A stretch of DNA of 64,000 nt from CAVRZR01 sp964354215 (lineage in GTDB: Bacteria > Actinomycetota > Coriobacteriia > Anaerosomatales > CAVRZR01), in assembly GCA_964354215.1 (NCBI GenBank), contig CAYGYT010000001.1, positions 62,001 to 126,000 on the forward strand, read 5' to 3'. Shown piece after piece: positions 24,879 to 34,352 of the stretch. Each line of letters begins with the position of its first letter. Position 1 is the stretch's first letter. A model generated the notes under the pieces. That model searched no databases and had not been told where the DNA came from. It saw only the letters and a program-made list of their open reading frames with translations. Position numbers and translations under genes: made by a program.

Positions 24879-27800
24879 ATGAGACTCGGAGATTCGACAC
24901 ATTCGCTCACGGCCTCGAGTGCCAGGGTTCTCCTGGTGCTGACCGCAGCTGCCATTGCACTCGCGCTCAGCGGCTCCGCGCTTGGCGAGGCCTTCCCGCT
25001 CACCACGGCTACGGCGGACCAGAACCCGTGGAACGACGTGTGGCTCACCGCTTCGGTCGGCGTTTCGCTCGAGGCGACGGACGGGGCGGGCGGCGCTGGT
25101 CCCGGCATCGATCGCATCGAGTACTGGATCACGCCTGAGGGCGGTTCGCCGTCGTTCGAGTCGACGACAACGAATCCGGCCTCGATCACGGTCTCGACGG
25201 AGGGCACCACGACCTTCCAGTTCCGAGCCGTGGACAGCGCCCTGCAGGAGGAAGCGACCCAGACCACTACCGTCAAGATCGACCTCACAGACCCTGAAGT
25301 GACCGCTACGCCGATCGGCGACAACACGCCGAACGTGTCGTTCGACCTCTCGGTGGCCGACGCCATCTCGGGGCCGGCCGTGTTCGAGTACCGTATCGAC
25401 GAGGGCACGACCCAGACCGTCTCGGGAGTGGCGACCACCACACCCGCCGTCACGAAGTACGGCGACCACACGCTCCACTACTACGCGAAAGACGTCGCGG
25501 GCAGGGAGAAGAGCGGCTCAGTCGGCTTCTTCGTCACCGACGTGACCGCGCCTGTCACGACCGCCTCGCCCCCCAAGGCTGGCTGGGACGACGTGTGGCT
25601 CACGGCGACGCACGGCGTCTCGCTCCTGGCGGTTGATGGTCCCGACGGCTCGGGCGTGAACAGGATCGAGTACTGGATCACGCCTGAGGGCGGTTCGCCG
25701 GCGTTCGAGTCGACGACAACGAATCCGGCCTCGATCGCGTTCTCGACGGAGGGTACGACCACGTTGCAGTTCCGAGCCGTGGACAGCGCCCTGCAGGAGG
25801 AAGCGACCCAGACCACTACCGTCAAGATCGACCGCTCGGGACCCGACGTCCTCGTCGACAAGGGTCCCGACGCGCCGAGTGTGACGGTCACGATCACTGC
25901 GACCGACCCCTACTCGGGCCTGAAGGAACTCCGGTATCGCGCCGACTCCGACCCCGCTACGATCACCGCTCCTGGTGGGCAGGCGGTCAGGACGGTCACC
26001 GGCCCGCTCGGCGTCCACTCTGTCACGTATGAGGCAGAGGACTCGATCGGACACGTGACGCAGGGCGTGGTGTTCTTCACCATCACCGACGAGACGAAAC
26101 CTTCGGTGGTAGCTACGATCCTCGGCAACAACACGACGAGCGCCCGCGCGAGCCTCGTCGCGTCCGACGGCGTCGGGGGTTCGGGCGTGGATAGGATCGA
26201 ATACCGCGTCGACAGAGGCAGTACCACCTTCATCACGACACAGACGGTCGTGGGCGAGACGACGACCACCCCCGCGATCACGAGCGCAGGGTCCTACACG
26301 CTGTTCTACTCGGTGCGAGACGTGGCCGGCAACGAGACCACTGGTACTGTCGCGTTCACCGTCGGCTCGAGTGGTGGCGGCGGAGGCGGCGGCGGAGGCG
26401 GTGGAAGTGGCGGCGGAGGCGGCGAGCCTCCGGACACGACGCCGCCGACCGTTAGCGCAGCTGTCTCGCTCTCGGGATGGACGAACGCCGCGGCCGTGAA
26501 GGTGACAGTCACCGCGTCCGACGACTCAGGCAATGTGACAGTCACGTACACGGGTGCCGCTCAACCTCAGACGGGCGCCTCACCGCAGACCGCCGTCGTC
26601 AACGTGACTGCCGAGGGCGTGACCACGGTCCGCTTCTCGGCGAGCGACGCGACGGGCCTCAAGGCCGAAGGGAGCGCGGTCGTGCAAATCGATCGCACGT
26701 CGCCTCCCGCGCCGGTCAAGCCCTCGTACGTGTTCCTCACCGCCGACTCGGTCGGGCTCGCGTGGCTGGGCGTCGAGGACGCGCTTTCGGGCATGCTGCG
26801 CTACGACGTCTACGACGGGTCGACCAAGGTCGGCTCCACTACCGGCACGTCGTTCTCGGCGGGGGGTTTGGCGGCTAGTTCTGCCCACAGCTACGCAGTC
26901 GTCGCGGTCGACAAGGCGGGCAACCAGTCGCCGAAGAGCGATGTCCTCGCGGTCACCGTCCCGGTGGGCGAGGGCTCGGTGAACGTGGCTCCCGGCGCGA
27001 ACGTGGCCGCGAGCGTGAACGTCCCCGTGGCAGCCGGTGGCACCCTCCCCGTGAAGGCGGCGTTCTCCAGCGTCACGAAGGCAGGCAAGCTGAGGATCAC
27101 GAGAGCGCTCACCCCGCCTCACCCCGCTGACCCGGACTTCGAGTTCGTGAACCAGTACTTCGACATCTCCTTCGACGGTACGTTCGTCGGTGCCGTGACC
27201 GTCACGCTTCCCTACGATGCGGCGATGTCGGATGCCCGTGCCCGCAACCTCAAGCTCAAGCACTGGAAGAACAACGGTTGGGAGGACGTGCCGATCACCG
27301 TCGACCTCGTTCGGCATACGATCACGGCCTCCGTAGCGTCGCTCTCGCCGGTCGCCCTCGCCGAGCGGCCGGGAGTGAACACCACGACTCGGGTAGTCAC
27401 ACCCTCGAAGCTGGCGCCTGGCTACGGGCGCGCAGCGGTCGTCGTCGCGCGACTCGTCGACGCGTCGGGAACGGCGCTGCCACACAAAGCCATCAAGGTC
27501 GAAGTGAGCCGAAACAGGATTGCGTGGAGTGCCTCGGCGACCATGACGCCCGTGCGCGGCAAAGCGGGAAGCTACTCGATCGGACTGGCGACGATCGGCG
27601 GCGGCAGGACCTACGTGCGCGTGAGATTCGCCGCTGACGACTTCAACCAGGCGTCGAGCGCTGTAGTCACCGTCTTGCCGCAAGTTGACCTCACTGCCGT
27701 GAACGTGGCCGCGTCCCTGACTCGGACGACGACGCTGTCGGGAAGCATCAGGCCGGCACACCGCGCCGCAGTCACCGTCGAGCTGCGGAGGCAGATCTCC

Positions 27801-27968
27801 CGCACCAAATGGAGCACGAAGCGTGTGAGCCTTAAGACGAATGCGGCCGGGAAGTGGAGCGCGCGCATGACGTTCACTCCCGGCACGTGGAAGCTGCGAG
27901 TGGTGGCGCCGACCGACGCGAGTCACTCGGCGAGCGCGAGCCAGTATCGGGTCCTGTACGTGCGGTAG
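24879..27968 (+). CDS. Secreted repeat protein with Ig-like, fibronectin III and glycine-rich regions (1029 aa)
   Basis: It has a signal peptide (hydrophobic core about residues 16-33). Four Ig-like repeats of the OmpL47-like type follow, two of them nearly identical even at DNA level (25116-25284 and 25665-25833). A poly-glycine linker (around 26377-26430) separates these from another Ig-like repeat and a fibronectin III domain (PAPVKPSYVFLTADSVGLAW...AVVAVDKAGNQSPKSD). A ZU5/propeptide-like region and two beta-sandwich segments lead to the shared C-terminal module ending YRVLYVR. No catalytic motif or membrane anchor is visible. It probably acts as an adhesin or structural surface protein. 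The ATG follows a GGGAAGGGG ribosome binding site. Confidence 0.75.
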   Translation: MRLGDSTHSLTASSARVLLVLTAAAIALALSGSALGEAFPLTTATADQNPWNDVWLTASVGVSLEATDGAGGAGPGIDRIEYWITPEGGSPSFESTTTNPASITVSTEGTTTFQFRAVDSALQEEATQTTTVKIDLTDPEVTATPIGDNTPNVSFDLSVADAISGPAVFEYRIDEGTTQTVSGVATTTPAVTKYGDHTLHYYAKDVAGREKSGSVGFFVTDVTAPVTTASPPKAGWDDVWLTATHGVSLLAVDGPDGSGVNRIEYWITPEGGSPAFESTTTNPASIAFSTEGTTTLQFRAVDSALQEEATQTTTVKIDRSGPDVLVDKGPDAPSVTVTITATDPYSGLKELRYRADSDPATITAPGGQAVRTVTGPLGVHSVTYEAEDSIGHVTQGVVFFTITDETKPSVVATILGNNTTSARASLVASDGVGGSGVDRIEYRVDRGSTTFITTQTVVGETTTTPAITSAGSYTLFYSVRDVAGNETTGTVAFTVGSSGGGGGGGGGGGSGGGGGEPPDTTPPTVSAAVSLSGWTNAAAVKVTVTASDDSGNVTVTYTGAAQPQTGASPQTAVVNVTAEGVTTVRFSASDATGLKAEGSAVVQIDRTSPPAPVKPSYVFLTADSVGLAWLGVEDALSGMLRYDVYDGSTKVGSTTGTSFSAGGLAASSAHSYAVVAVDKAGNQSPKSDVLAVTVPVGEGSVNVAPGANVAASVNVPVAAGGTLPVKAAFSSVTKAGKLRITRALTPPHPADPDFEFVNQYFDISFDGTFVGAVTVTLPYDAAMSDARARNLKLKHWKNNGWEDVPITVDLVRHTITASVASLSPVALAERPGVNTTTRVVTPSKLAPGYGRAAVVVARLVDASGTALPHKAIKVEVSRNRIAWSASATMTPVRGKAGSYSIGLATIGGGRTYVRVRFAADDFNQASSAVVTVLPQVDLTAVNVAASLTRTTTLSGSIRPAHRAAVTVELRRQISRTKWSTKRVSLKTNAAGKWSARMTFTPGTWKLRVVAPTDASHSASASQYRVLYVR
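25116..25284 (+). repeat. 169-bp direct repeat, copy A
   Basis: This segment matches bases 25665-25833 with about eight mismatches in 169 bp and no gap. Both copies lie in the 1029-aa surface protein gene in the same frame, encoding the Ig-like repeat that starts IEYWITPEGGSP and ends TTTVKID. Confidence 0.9.
25665..25833 (+). repeat. 169-bp direct repeat, copy B
   Basis: Second copy of the in-frame repeat at 25116-25284. The distance between copies is 549 bp, which is 183 codons, so unequal recombination would remove or add one Ig-like unit without a frameshift. Confidence 0.9.
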
Positions 27969-28161
27969 GCCTGCCCGCTCGGATTCAGCGACAGTGCCTT
28001 CCCCGTGGGGCGCTGCTGGCTGGCTTGTCGCTATGTTGTCACCTGCCGACTTGCGCTCAAGCCGTGCCGCGCCCCCGAGCGTGCGTTAGAGTGGACACGT
28101 CACCTGCGGGACTGCCTGACCGGTGCGCCCTCGCGCTTCCGGACCGTGAGGAGGTTCGTCT

Positions 28162-29631
28162 GTGTCACGTCGTGGCAAGATCATCGCAGCGGTCGTTGTC
28201 GTACTCGTAGTGGCGGGCATCGCGGGGTTCTTCGTGCTTCGCTCGCAGGGAGCGGGTCCCGAGGTCGAAACCGCGACCGTCGAAGACCGGGAGCTCTCCG
28301 TTCTCGTGCAAGCCTCCGGAAAGGTCGAGACGGGCGTGAAGGCCGATCTCTTCCCGCCCACGGCAGGCACGCTCGAGTCGGTGTCCGTTGCGGACGGCCA
28401 GAGCGTGACGGCTGGCCAGGAGATCGCGGCTATGGACACCGCTCCACTCGAGCTGCAAGTGACACAGGCCGAGGCAGGAGTGAAGCAGGCCCAGGCCCAG
28501 GTCGATGCTGCCGACATCCAGGAACCCTCGAGCGCTGAACTCAACGCGGCGAGAGCCAACGTCACGGCGACTCGACAAGCGTACGATGCGGCGCGTGCCG
28601 CACTCGCCAGCGTAGACAGCCAGGCGCCGACCTCAGCGCAGATCCAGGCGGCGCAGGCGGGTACGAAGGCCGCGAAGACCTCGTATGACAACGCCTCACG
28701 TGCGTATGACGCTGCCGTCGCGGCCTCTCCCAATCCATCCACGGACGCTACCGTCGCGGTCGCGGCGGCGCAGCGCGACCAGGCGTACGCGGGGTACCTG
28801 AGTGCGAAGGCGACCGAGGACCAACTGACCTCCACCAGTCTTGACGCGGCGACCGCGCAGGCTACCGCGGGCGTCGATCAGGCGTACGCGGCGTACCAAG
28901 GCGCCCAGGCGCAGCTCGACAAGCTCGAGCGCTCGAGCGGCAGCGGCTCGAAAGCGGCGGCGGAGGCCGGCCTCGCTCAGGCGCGGGAGGCGCTTTCGGT
29001 GGCCCAATCCAATCTCAAGAGGGCGACCTTCGTGGCGCCCATCGACGGCGTCGTGCTGTTCAACCCGCTCGGCACTCCCGGCGCCGACGGGCAGATTCCG
29101 AAGGCATCGGCAGGTGCAGCCGTCGGGCCGCAATCCCCGCCGTTCACGGTCGTCGACCTTGCCGGCGTCCGCTTCACGGCCGAGGTGGACGAAGCCGACA
29201 TCGACCGCGTCAAGACCGGCATGGAGGGCGAGATCAGGCTCGATGCCTTCCCAGCCGACACGTTCAAGAGCCGCGTCATCGAAGTCCGAACGGCGGCGCA
29301 GCAGACGGCCACCGGCGGCACTGTCTTTCCCGTAGACATGTCGCTCGAAGACACCGGCAGGAACGTGCTCATCGGCATGAAGGGCGATTCGAGCATCTCG
29401 GTGTCGTCCATCGGCAACGCCGTGGTGATCCCGGTCGAGGCGCTCTTCGATCAGAACGGCAAGAGCTACGTGTACGTCGTGAAGGACGGCCGCCTGGCGA
29501 GAGTCGACATCACCGCGGGTGCGGTGACCGACACGAACGTGCAGGTGCTGAGCGGCCTCGAACCCGGGCAGGTCGTCGCCCTCTCGGGTTCCGTCGAGTA
29601 CACGGACGGCATGACCGTTCGCACCAAGTAG
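28162..29631 (+). CDS. Membrane fusion protein of a MacAB-like exporter (HlyD/RND type)
   Basis: The 489-residue protein has one N-terminal membrane anchor (residues 8-26) and a lipoyl-like half domain (ATVEDRELSVLVQASGKVETG). A long Ala/Gln-rich alpha-helical hairpin covers about residues 93-290, then comes the second lipoyl half (ATFVAPIDGVVLF) and a beta-barrel domain (FTVVDLAGVRFTAEVDEADI). It would link the ABC permease to the extracytoplasmic side. The GTG at 28162 is preceded by GAGGAGG. The ATPase and permease genes follow, making a three-gene exporter operon between secreted-protein genes. The substrate is unknown; peptides or surface-active compounds are typical for such systems. 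Confidence 0.88.
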   Translation: MSRRGKIIAAVVVVLVVAGIAGFFVLRSQGAGPEVETATVEDRELSVLVQASGKVETGVKADLFPPTAGTLESVSVADGQSVTAGQEIAAMDTAPLELQVTQAEAGVKQAQAQVDAADIQEPSSAELNAARANVTATRQAYDAARAALASVDSQAPTSAQIQAAQAGTKAAKTSYDNASRAYDAAVAASPNPSTDATVAVAAAQRDQAYAGYLSAKATEDQLTSTSLDAATAQATAGVDQAYAAYQGAQAQLDKLERSSGSGSKAAAEAGLAQAREALSVAQSNLKRATFVAPIDGVVLFNPLGTPGADGQIPKASAGAAVGPQSPPFTVVDLAGVRFTAEVDEADIDRVKTGMEGEIRLDAFPADTFKSRVIEVRTAAQQTATGGTVFPVDMSLEDTGRNVLIGMKGDSSISVSSIGNAVVIPVEALFDQNGKSYVYVVKDGRLARVDITAGAVTDTNVQVLSGLEPGQVVALSGSVEYTDGMTVRTK

Positions 29632-29670
29632 TCCGGCCGATGGCAGCATCTTCGCTCTCCCGTGGTATCG

Positions 29671-30534
29671 ATGGCTGACGGGCGAAACATGGACGGCGAC
29701 GAGTTCCTCGGCGGGCGCGAGGTCCACGGCTGCGACGAAGAGGATCGCGTCGTGATCGAGGCGCGCGACGTGACAAAGTGCTACCACCTCGAGGGCATCG
29801 ACGTTGAGGCGCTGCGCGGCGTGGATCTTCAGATTTGCGCCGGGGAGATGCTCGCCATCATGGGACCATCGGGATCCGGCAAGTCGACGCTGATGCACAT
29901 CATCGGCCTGCTCGATCATCCGACCGAAGGTACCGTCACGGTCGAGGGCGAGGACGTCTCCGACATGGAACCGAACCAGCTTGCCGCGGTGAGGAACAAG
30001 CGGATCGGGTTCGTGTTCCAGTCGTTCAATCTGCTCCCGCGAACGTCGGCCACGGCGAACGTCGAGCTCCCGCTCATCTACTCTGGCTTTCCGGGCGCAA
30101 AGCGTACCCAGCTCGCGCGGGCAGCGCTCGAGCGGGTAGGTCTGGGCGACCGTCTCGGCCACTTCCCCAATCAGCTCTCGGGCGGCCAACAGCAGCGAGT
30201 CGCAATCGCGCGCGCATTGGTCACCGAGCCGAGCATCGTGCTCGCCGATGAGCCCACCGGAAACTTGGACTCGCGCTCAGGCGTCGAGGTCATGGCGATC
30301 CTGCAGGAGCTCAACAATCTGGGGATCACCGTCGTGATCGTCACCCACGACGCCAACGTGGCGCGACATGCGAAGCGCGTCGTGCACACCCGGGACGGCC
30401 TGATCGTGCGAGAGGAAGCTGTCGACGACCGCGTGAACGCGATCGAGGAGCTCGCCGAGCTGAACGGCGGGGCCGACGCAGCGGCGGCCGGCCCTGTTCC
30501 TGAAAGGCCGACCGCACAGGAGTCCGCGACGTGA
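29671..30534 (+). CDS. ABC transporter ATP-binding protein (MacB/LolD type)
   Basis: The ATPase has Walker A GPSGSGKST, the Q-loop FVFQSFNLLP, signature LSGGQQQR, Walker B IVLADEPTGNLDS and the H-loop VTHD. The sequence is that of the MacB/LolD/FtsE subfamily, which pairs with FtsX-like permeases. The N-terminal 30 residues before IEARDVTKCYHLEG are not conserved, so the start is uncertain; I use the ATG at 29671 (287 aa), with a GTG at 29662 also possible. Its last four bases overlap the permease start (GTGA). Confidence 0.9.
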   Translation: MADGRNMDGDEFLGGREVHGCDEEDRVVIEARDVTKCYHLEGIDVEALRGVDLQICAGEMLAIMGPSGSGKSTLMHIIGLLDHPTEGTVTVEGEDVSDMEPNQLAAVRNKRIGFVFQSFNLLPRTSATANVELPLIYSGFPGAKRTQLARAALERVGLGDRLGHFPNQLSGGQQQRVAIARALVTEPSIVLADEPTGNLDSRSGVEVMAILQELNNLGITVVIVTHDANVARHAKRVVHTRDGLIVREEAVDDRVNAIEELAELNGGADAAAAGPVPERPTAQESAT

Positions 30535-31733
30535 ACCTCTTCGAGAGCTTCCGCATCGCACTCAGGGCGCTCAATGCCAACAAGGTTCGAAGCGCGCTCA
30601 CGATGCTCGGCGTCATCATCGGCGTGGCCGCGGTCATCCTGCTCGTGTCGATTGGGACCGGCGTCCAGGACCAGGTTACCGGGTCGATCGAGGGCCTCGG
30701 TTCGAACTTGCTGTTCGTGTTCCCGTACAACATGGAGGCGGCCCAGGAGGGCGGCGGGGGTGGTCCGGGAGGCATGTCATCGACGAAGCAGTTCACGAAC
30801 GCCGACGCCGACCTGCTCAGCCGCCGTCTCGGGAGCGCGGCCATTGTCGTACCGGTTGTGCAGGCCCCGGGGCAGCTCCGGGTCGGGAACCGGACGATGC
30901 GTACGACCATCGCCGCGGGCACGGCCGAGGGCGACGAGGTCTTCACCGCCGAACTGGATGCCGGACGCCACTACACCCGTAGCGAGTGGGCCTCTGCAGC
31001 GCGCGTAGTCGCCATCGGCAGTTCGGTGCGCAACAAGCTCTTCCCATCTGAGAACCCGATCGGGAAGCAGCTGAACATCAACGGACAGCGCTTCGCGGTG
31101 ATCGGCCACTACAAGGCCCAGGGTGGCGGGTTCGGCGGGGACCAGGACAACCAGATCTACATGCCCAATACCACGGCGCAGCGCCTCATTGGCGTCGACG
31201 ACCTGAGCCAGATCACCATCAAGGCCAACGACCCCGAGGACGTCGATCTCATCAAGGCGCAAGTCGAACGCGTGCTTCGCCCGCGCTTCGGTGAGGATTT
31301 CACCGTGTTCACGCAGGAGCAGACGCTCGGCATTCTATCCCAGCTGCTCGGGACGCTCACCGCTATGCTTGCCGGCCTTGCGAGCATCTCGCTCCTGGTC
31401 GGCGGTATCGGCATCATGAACATCATGCTCGTGAGCGTGAGCGAGAGGACGCGCGAGATCGGCATCAGAAAGGCTGTCGGTGCTCGCACCTACGACATCC
31501 TGTCCCAGTTCGTCATCGAGGCGGTGGTGCTCTCCGTGGTGGGAGGAGCGCTCGGTATCCTCATGGGCAGCGGCGGCGCATTCGCCCTGCAAACGTGGAT
31601 TCCGGCTGTCGTGACGCCGTGGGCCGTGGTTCTCGCTTTCTTCTTCTCGGCGGCGGTGGGCGTCTTCTTCGGCGTGTATCCCGCGTACCGTGCGTCGCGG
31701 CTCGATCCGATCGAGGCGCTGCGGTACGAGTAG
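30531..31733 (+). CDS. ABC transporter permease (MacB/FtsX family)
   Basis: A 400-residue FtsX-type permease. One membrane helix lies near the N-terminus (ALTMLGVIIGVAAVILLVSIG), followed by a large extracytoplasmic MacB periplasmic-core domain (about residues 45-265) with a Gly-rich insert GGGGGPGG. The C-terminal three helices begin with LLGTLTAMLAGLASISLLVGGIGIMNIMLVSVSERTREIGIRKAVGA, the conserved coupling region of this family (shown here as reference positions 31346-31485). It overlaps the ATPase by 4 bp and completes the exporter. Confidence 0.9.
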   Translation: MNLFESFRIALRALNANKVRSALTMLGVIIGVAAVILLVSIGTGVQDQVTGSIEGLGSNLLFVFPYNMEAAQEGGGGGPGGMSSTKQFTNADADLLSRRLGSAAIVVPVVQAPGQLRVGNRTMRTTIAAGTAEGDEVFTAELDAGRHYTRSEWASAARVVAIGSSVRNKLFPSENPIGKQLNINGQRFAVIGHYKAQGGGFGGDQDNQIYMPNTTAQRLIGVDDLSQITIKANDPEDVDLIKAQVERVLRPRFGEDFTVFTQEQTLGILSQLLGTLTAMLAGLASISLLVGGIGIMNIMLVSVSERTREIGIRKAVGARTYDILSQFVIEAVVLSVVGGALGILMGSGGAFALQTWIPAVVTPWAVVLAFFFSAAVGVFFGVYPAYRASRLDPIEALRYE

Positions 31734-31792
31734 GGACGCCGGACGGACGGCGGAGCTTGCCGAGGGTGTGCGGCGCAGGACGGGGCGAAGCG

Positions 31793-32284
31793 CTACGAGC
31801 TGAAGTCGCTCGGCTCGATGTTGTCGAGGAAGTCGCGGAACGCTTCGACCTCGGCCTCCTCATCGAAATCGGGCTCTGACTCGACCGCCGCCTCCTCGAG
31901 AACAGCCTCGGCGACGAACAGTGGCGCGCCTGCTCTAATCGCGAGTGCGATCGAATCGGACGGACGCGCATCGAGGGCGTACGTGCGCTCCTCGCCCTGG
32001 AGGATGAGGGCAGCGTAGAAGGTCCCCTCTTCCAGTCGCGTGATCTCCACACGCTGCACGAGGTAGCCGAGGGTCTCGACCATATCCTGCATGAGGTCGT
32101 GCGTCATCGGGCGGGGCGGCTCGGCGCCCTGCAGCGCGAGCAGGATAGACGTCGCCTCGGGTGTGCCGATCCAGATGGGCAGCACGCGGTTGTGACCGGC
32201 CTCCTCGGCAAGCGGGCGCAGGATGATGACCGGGGAGTTCGAACGAGAGTCGACACCCAGGCTCGCAATCCTCACTTCGATCAT
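31793..32284 (-). CDS. Bifunctional nuclease family protein (DUF151)
   Basis: The 163-residue protein matches the DUF151/bifunctional nuclease family: MIEVRIASLGVDSRSNSPVIILR, then the LPIWIGTPEATSI segment, RPMTHDLM and the conserved ARPSDSIALAIRAGAPLFVAEAVLEEA. An acidic C-terminal tail follows. Family members include a plant enzyme with DNase and RNase activity, but the bacterial role is poorly known. The ATG at 32284 is preceded by GGGAG on the minus strand; the open frame upstream of it is not coding. It is divergent from yjbQ across 124 bp. Confidence 0.88.
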   Translation of the reverse strand: MIEVRIASLGVDSRSNSPVIILRPLAEEAGHNRVLPIWIGTPEATSILLALQGAEPPRPMTHDLMQDMVETLGYLVQRVEITRLEEGTFYAALILQGEERTYALDARPSDSIALAIRAGAPLFVAEAVLEEAAVESEPDFDEEAEVEAFRDFLDNIEPSDFSS

Positions 32285-32408
32285 CCTGACCAGCTCCCTG
32301 TCATGTGCCCCTACGCTGCTCGGCTGCCATTTCGTGCACGATGGGAGCCTGCGAAGGGTACGAGTATCTCTGTACCCGTGTTCGCACATTCTAGGCCAGG
32401 GAGGCGTC

Positions 32409-32807
32409 ATGCGACTCGACGTTCACACGCGCGAGCGCCAGGAGTTCGTCGACGTGACCCGCGAGGTTGCCCGAGCGGTCGAAGAGAGCGGCAAGAAGGA
32501 TGGGGTCGTGGTCGTGTTCTGCCCGCATACAACGGCCGGCGTGACGATCAACGAGCACGCGGATCCCGATGTGGCCGAGGACATCTTGGGGTGGCTCGGC
32601 AGGACGTGTCCGCGTGGCGGCGACTGGCGTCACTGTGAGGGGAACTCGGACGGTCACGTGAAAGCGACGCTCGTCGGATCCAGCGTGACGGTACCCGTGA
32701 GCAGCGGGCGAATGCAGCTGGGAACCTGGCAAGGCATCTTCTTCTGCGAGTTCGACGGGCCGAGGAGTCGGAAGCTCGAGGTCAGAGTACTCCCAGAGCG
32801 CGACTGA
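32409..32807 (+). CDS. YjbQ family protein (UPF0047)
   Basis: A 132-residue protein of the YjbQ/UPF0047 family, small trimeric proteins with a conserved metal-binding site; E. coli YjbQ can act as a weak thiamine-phosphate synthase. Seen here are the family signatures VFCPHTTAGVTINEHADPDV, HCEGNSDGHVKATLVGSS and LGTWQGIFFCEFDGPR, which carry the conserved His, Glu and Asp residues. The ATG at 32409 follows GGGAGG; an open frame upstream overlaps the divergent nuclease gene and is not coding. Confidence 0.9.
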   Translation: MRLDVHTRERQEFVDVTREVARAVEESGKKDGVVVVFCPHTTAGVTINEHADPDVAEDILGWLGRTCPRGGDWRHCEGNSDGHVKATLVGSSVTVPVSSGRMQLGTWQGIFFCEFDGPRSRKLEVRVLPERD

Positions 32808-32951
32808 TACCGCCGCCCGTACAGAGCGGCTGGTCGGAACGTGCTGAGCAGGGCCCTGCATGGAGCACCCGAACTGGGTATACATTCCTGTGATTGTTCT
32901 GCACGCCGCAAGTGCTGGCACCTGCGGGACACAAGGGGGAGGGGAGCTGTC

Positions 32952-34256
32952 ATGAAGATCGAGGTCCGAGTCGTCTCGTGGCGAAGGGCTACCGTTGCCA
33001 TTCTCGTGCTCTGTCTGCTCACGGGAGTCGCGTGGGTCTCGCTTCCGGCGCACGCTCAGTCTGGCTCGAGGCAGGTGTCTGCTGCGCTCTCACCCTATGT
33101 CTGGGACGAAGCGTGGTTCGGCGACCGCTACATCAACTACCTCCACACCCCCAAGGGCGTCGCTGTCGATAGTGCGGGCAGAGTCTACGGCTCCAGCGTA
33201 GGGAACAACCGGATCGTGCGGTACGGCGTCGATGGAAGCCGTGAGCTCAGCTGGGGGCAGCGCGGTTCGGCGCTCGGGCAACTCCTGTACCCGCGCGACG
33301 TTGCGGTCGATGGCGAGGGGAACGTCTACGTCGCCGATACCGCCAACGACCGCGTACAGAAGTACAGCCCCACAGGGAAGCCCATTCTCGTATTCGGCGC
33401 GACCGGCCGCGGTCTCGGAGAGCTCTTGGGGCCTCAGGGTGTTGCCATCGGGCTTCTCGGCGCGGTGTACGTCTCGGACTGGAGCAACGATCGCATCCAG
33501 GTTTACTCGGCGAGCGGCGCGTACGGGTTTCCCATCGGCGGGACCGGAAGCGCGCCGGGTCAGCTCGACGGGCCGAGCGGGCTTGGAACGGACTCTGCCG
33601 GCAACGTGTACGTGGCCGACTACTTCAACCACCGCGTCCAGGTCTTCGCGCCCGGCGGAGAACTCGTGAGGGTGATCGGCAAGAAGGGCACCGCGCTGGG
33701 CGAATTCAACGGCCCGGTGGACGTCGCTGTGGGTCTGGACGGCAGCATGTTCGTGGCCGATAGCGGGAACCGAAGGGTGCAGCGGCTTACCATTCAGGGG
33801 GTCTGGTCCGAGTTCGGACCACAGACAAGCCCCGCGGGCTACGACGACACCAACGTCGCCAGCGTCGCCGTGGATCGTGCGGGCAACGTCTACGTGGCCA
33901 ACACGAACGACGACCGGATCGACCGGTTCACGCCGCGGGGCGCCAAGGTGGTCCTGACGAAACCCGTCCTGCTGACGAAGTACCCCCGTGCGGGACGCTC
34001 GTTCGAGGTGAGCGCATCGTCTCGGCCGGTGCACCACTCGATGCGCGATCGTGTCTACTGGGAGTTGAGAAAGACGGGCTCGACGCGCGTCACCATCGTC
34101 AAGCCGACCCGGAACTACCCCGGACGCCGCTGGGTCTACTACAAGAAGTCGTTCAAGCTCCCTGCGGGTTCATACTCGATACGCGCGGTGTCCCCCGCGG
34201 ACAGCGAGCACGCGAAGACGACGAGCGCGTATCTCTACTTCACTCTGCGACGCTAG
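32952..34256 (+). CDS. Secreted NHL-repeat beta-propeller protein
   Basis: The 434-residue protein has a signal peptide (RRATVAILVLCLLTGVAW, cleavage near AHA/Q) and about six NHL repeats with the pattern P.GVAVD..G.VYV.D..N.RVQ.., for example GNVYVADTANDRVQKY and GNVYVADYFNHRVQVF. The repeats predict a six-bladed propeller. The C-terminal 85 residues form the module shared with the other secreted proteins, with GSYSIRAVSPADSEHA and an end of TLRR. I start it at the ATG at 32952, which has an AGGGGGAGGGG ribosome binding site. It likely binds a ligand at the cell surface. Confidence 0.85.
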   Translation: MKIEVRVVSWRRATVAILVLCLLTGVAWVSLPAHAQSGSRQVSAALSPYVWDEAWFGDRYINYLHTPKGVAVDSAGRVYGSSVGNNRIVRYGVDGSRELSWGQRGSALGQLLYPRDVAVDGEGNVYVADTANDRVQKYSPTGKPILVFGATGRGLGELLGPQGVAIGLLGAVYVSDWSNDRIQVYSASGAYGFPIGGTGSAPGQLDGPSGLGTDSAGNVYVADYFNHRVQVFAPGGELVRVIGKKGTALGEFNGPVDVAVGLDGSMFVADSGNRRVQRLTIQGVWSEFGPQTSPAGYDDTNVASVAVDRAGNVYVANTNDDRIDRFTPRGAKVVLTKPVLLTKYPRAGRSFEVSASSRPVHHSMRDRVYWELRKTGSTRVTIVKPTRNYPGRRWVYYKKSFKLPAGSYSIRAVSPADSEHAKTTSAYLYFTLRR

Positions 34257-34284
34257 CAGACAGTGGGTCGCAGAGGGACCGCGT

Positions 34285-34316
34285 GCAGGGGGGCGCGTCT
34301 CCCTTGACCCCCCTGC
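34285..34316 (+). terminator. GC-rich hairpin between the NHL gene and tRNA-Ile
   Basis: GCAGGGGGG (34285-34293) pairs perfectly with CCCCCCTGC (34308-34316), 28 bp after the NHL gene stop. It lacks a T-tract, and its right arm overlaps the -35 region of the tRNA promoter. A terminator role is plausible but not certain. Confidence 0.45.
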
Positions 34317-34332
34317 GCGCCTTCGCTACGGT
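34304..34332 (+). promoter_or_regulatory. Predicted promoter of tRNA-Ile
   Basis: TTGACC (34304-34309) and TACGGT (34327-34332) are spaced by 17 bp. Transcription would start near 34339, 14 bases before the tRNA. Confidence 0.6.
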
Positions 34333-34352
34333 ATTGCGGCTGTTCGTTAGGC

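Noticed and set aside
32645..32660. parS-like CACGTG half site inside yjbQ
   Set aside because: Only the CACGTGAAA half agrees with parS; the left half does not match, and it lies in a coding region.
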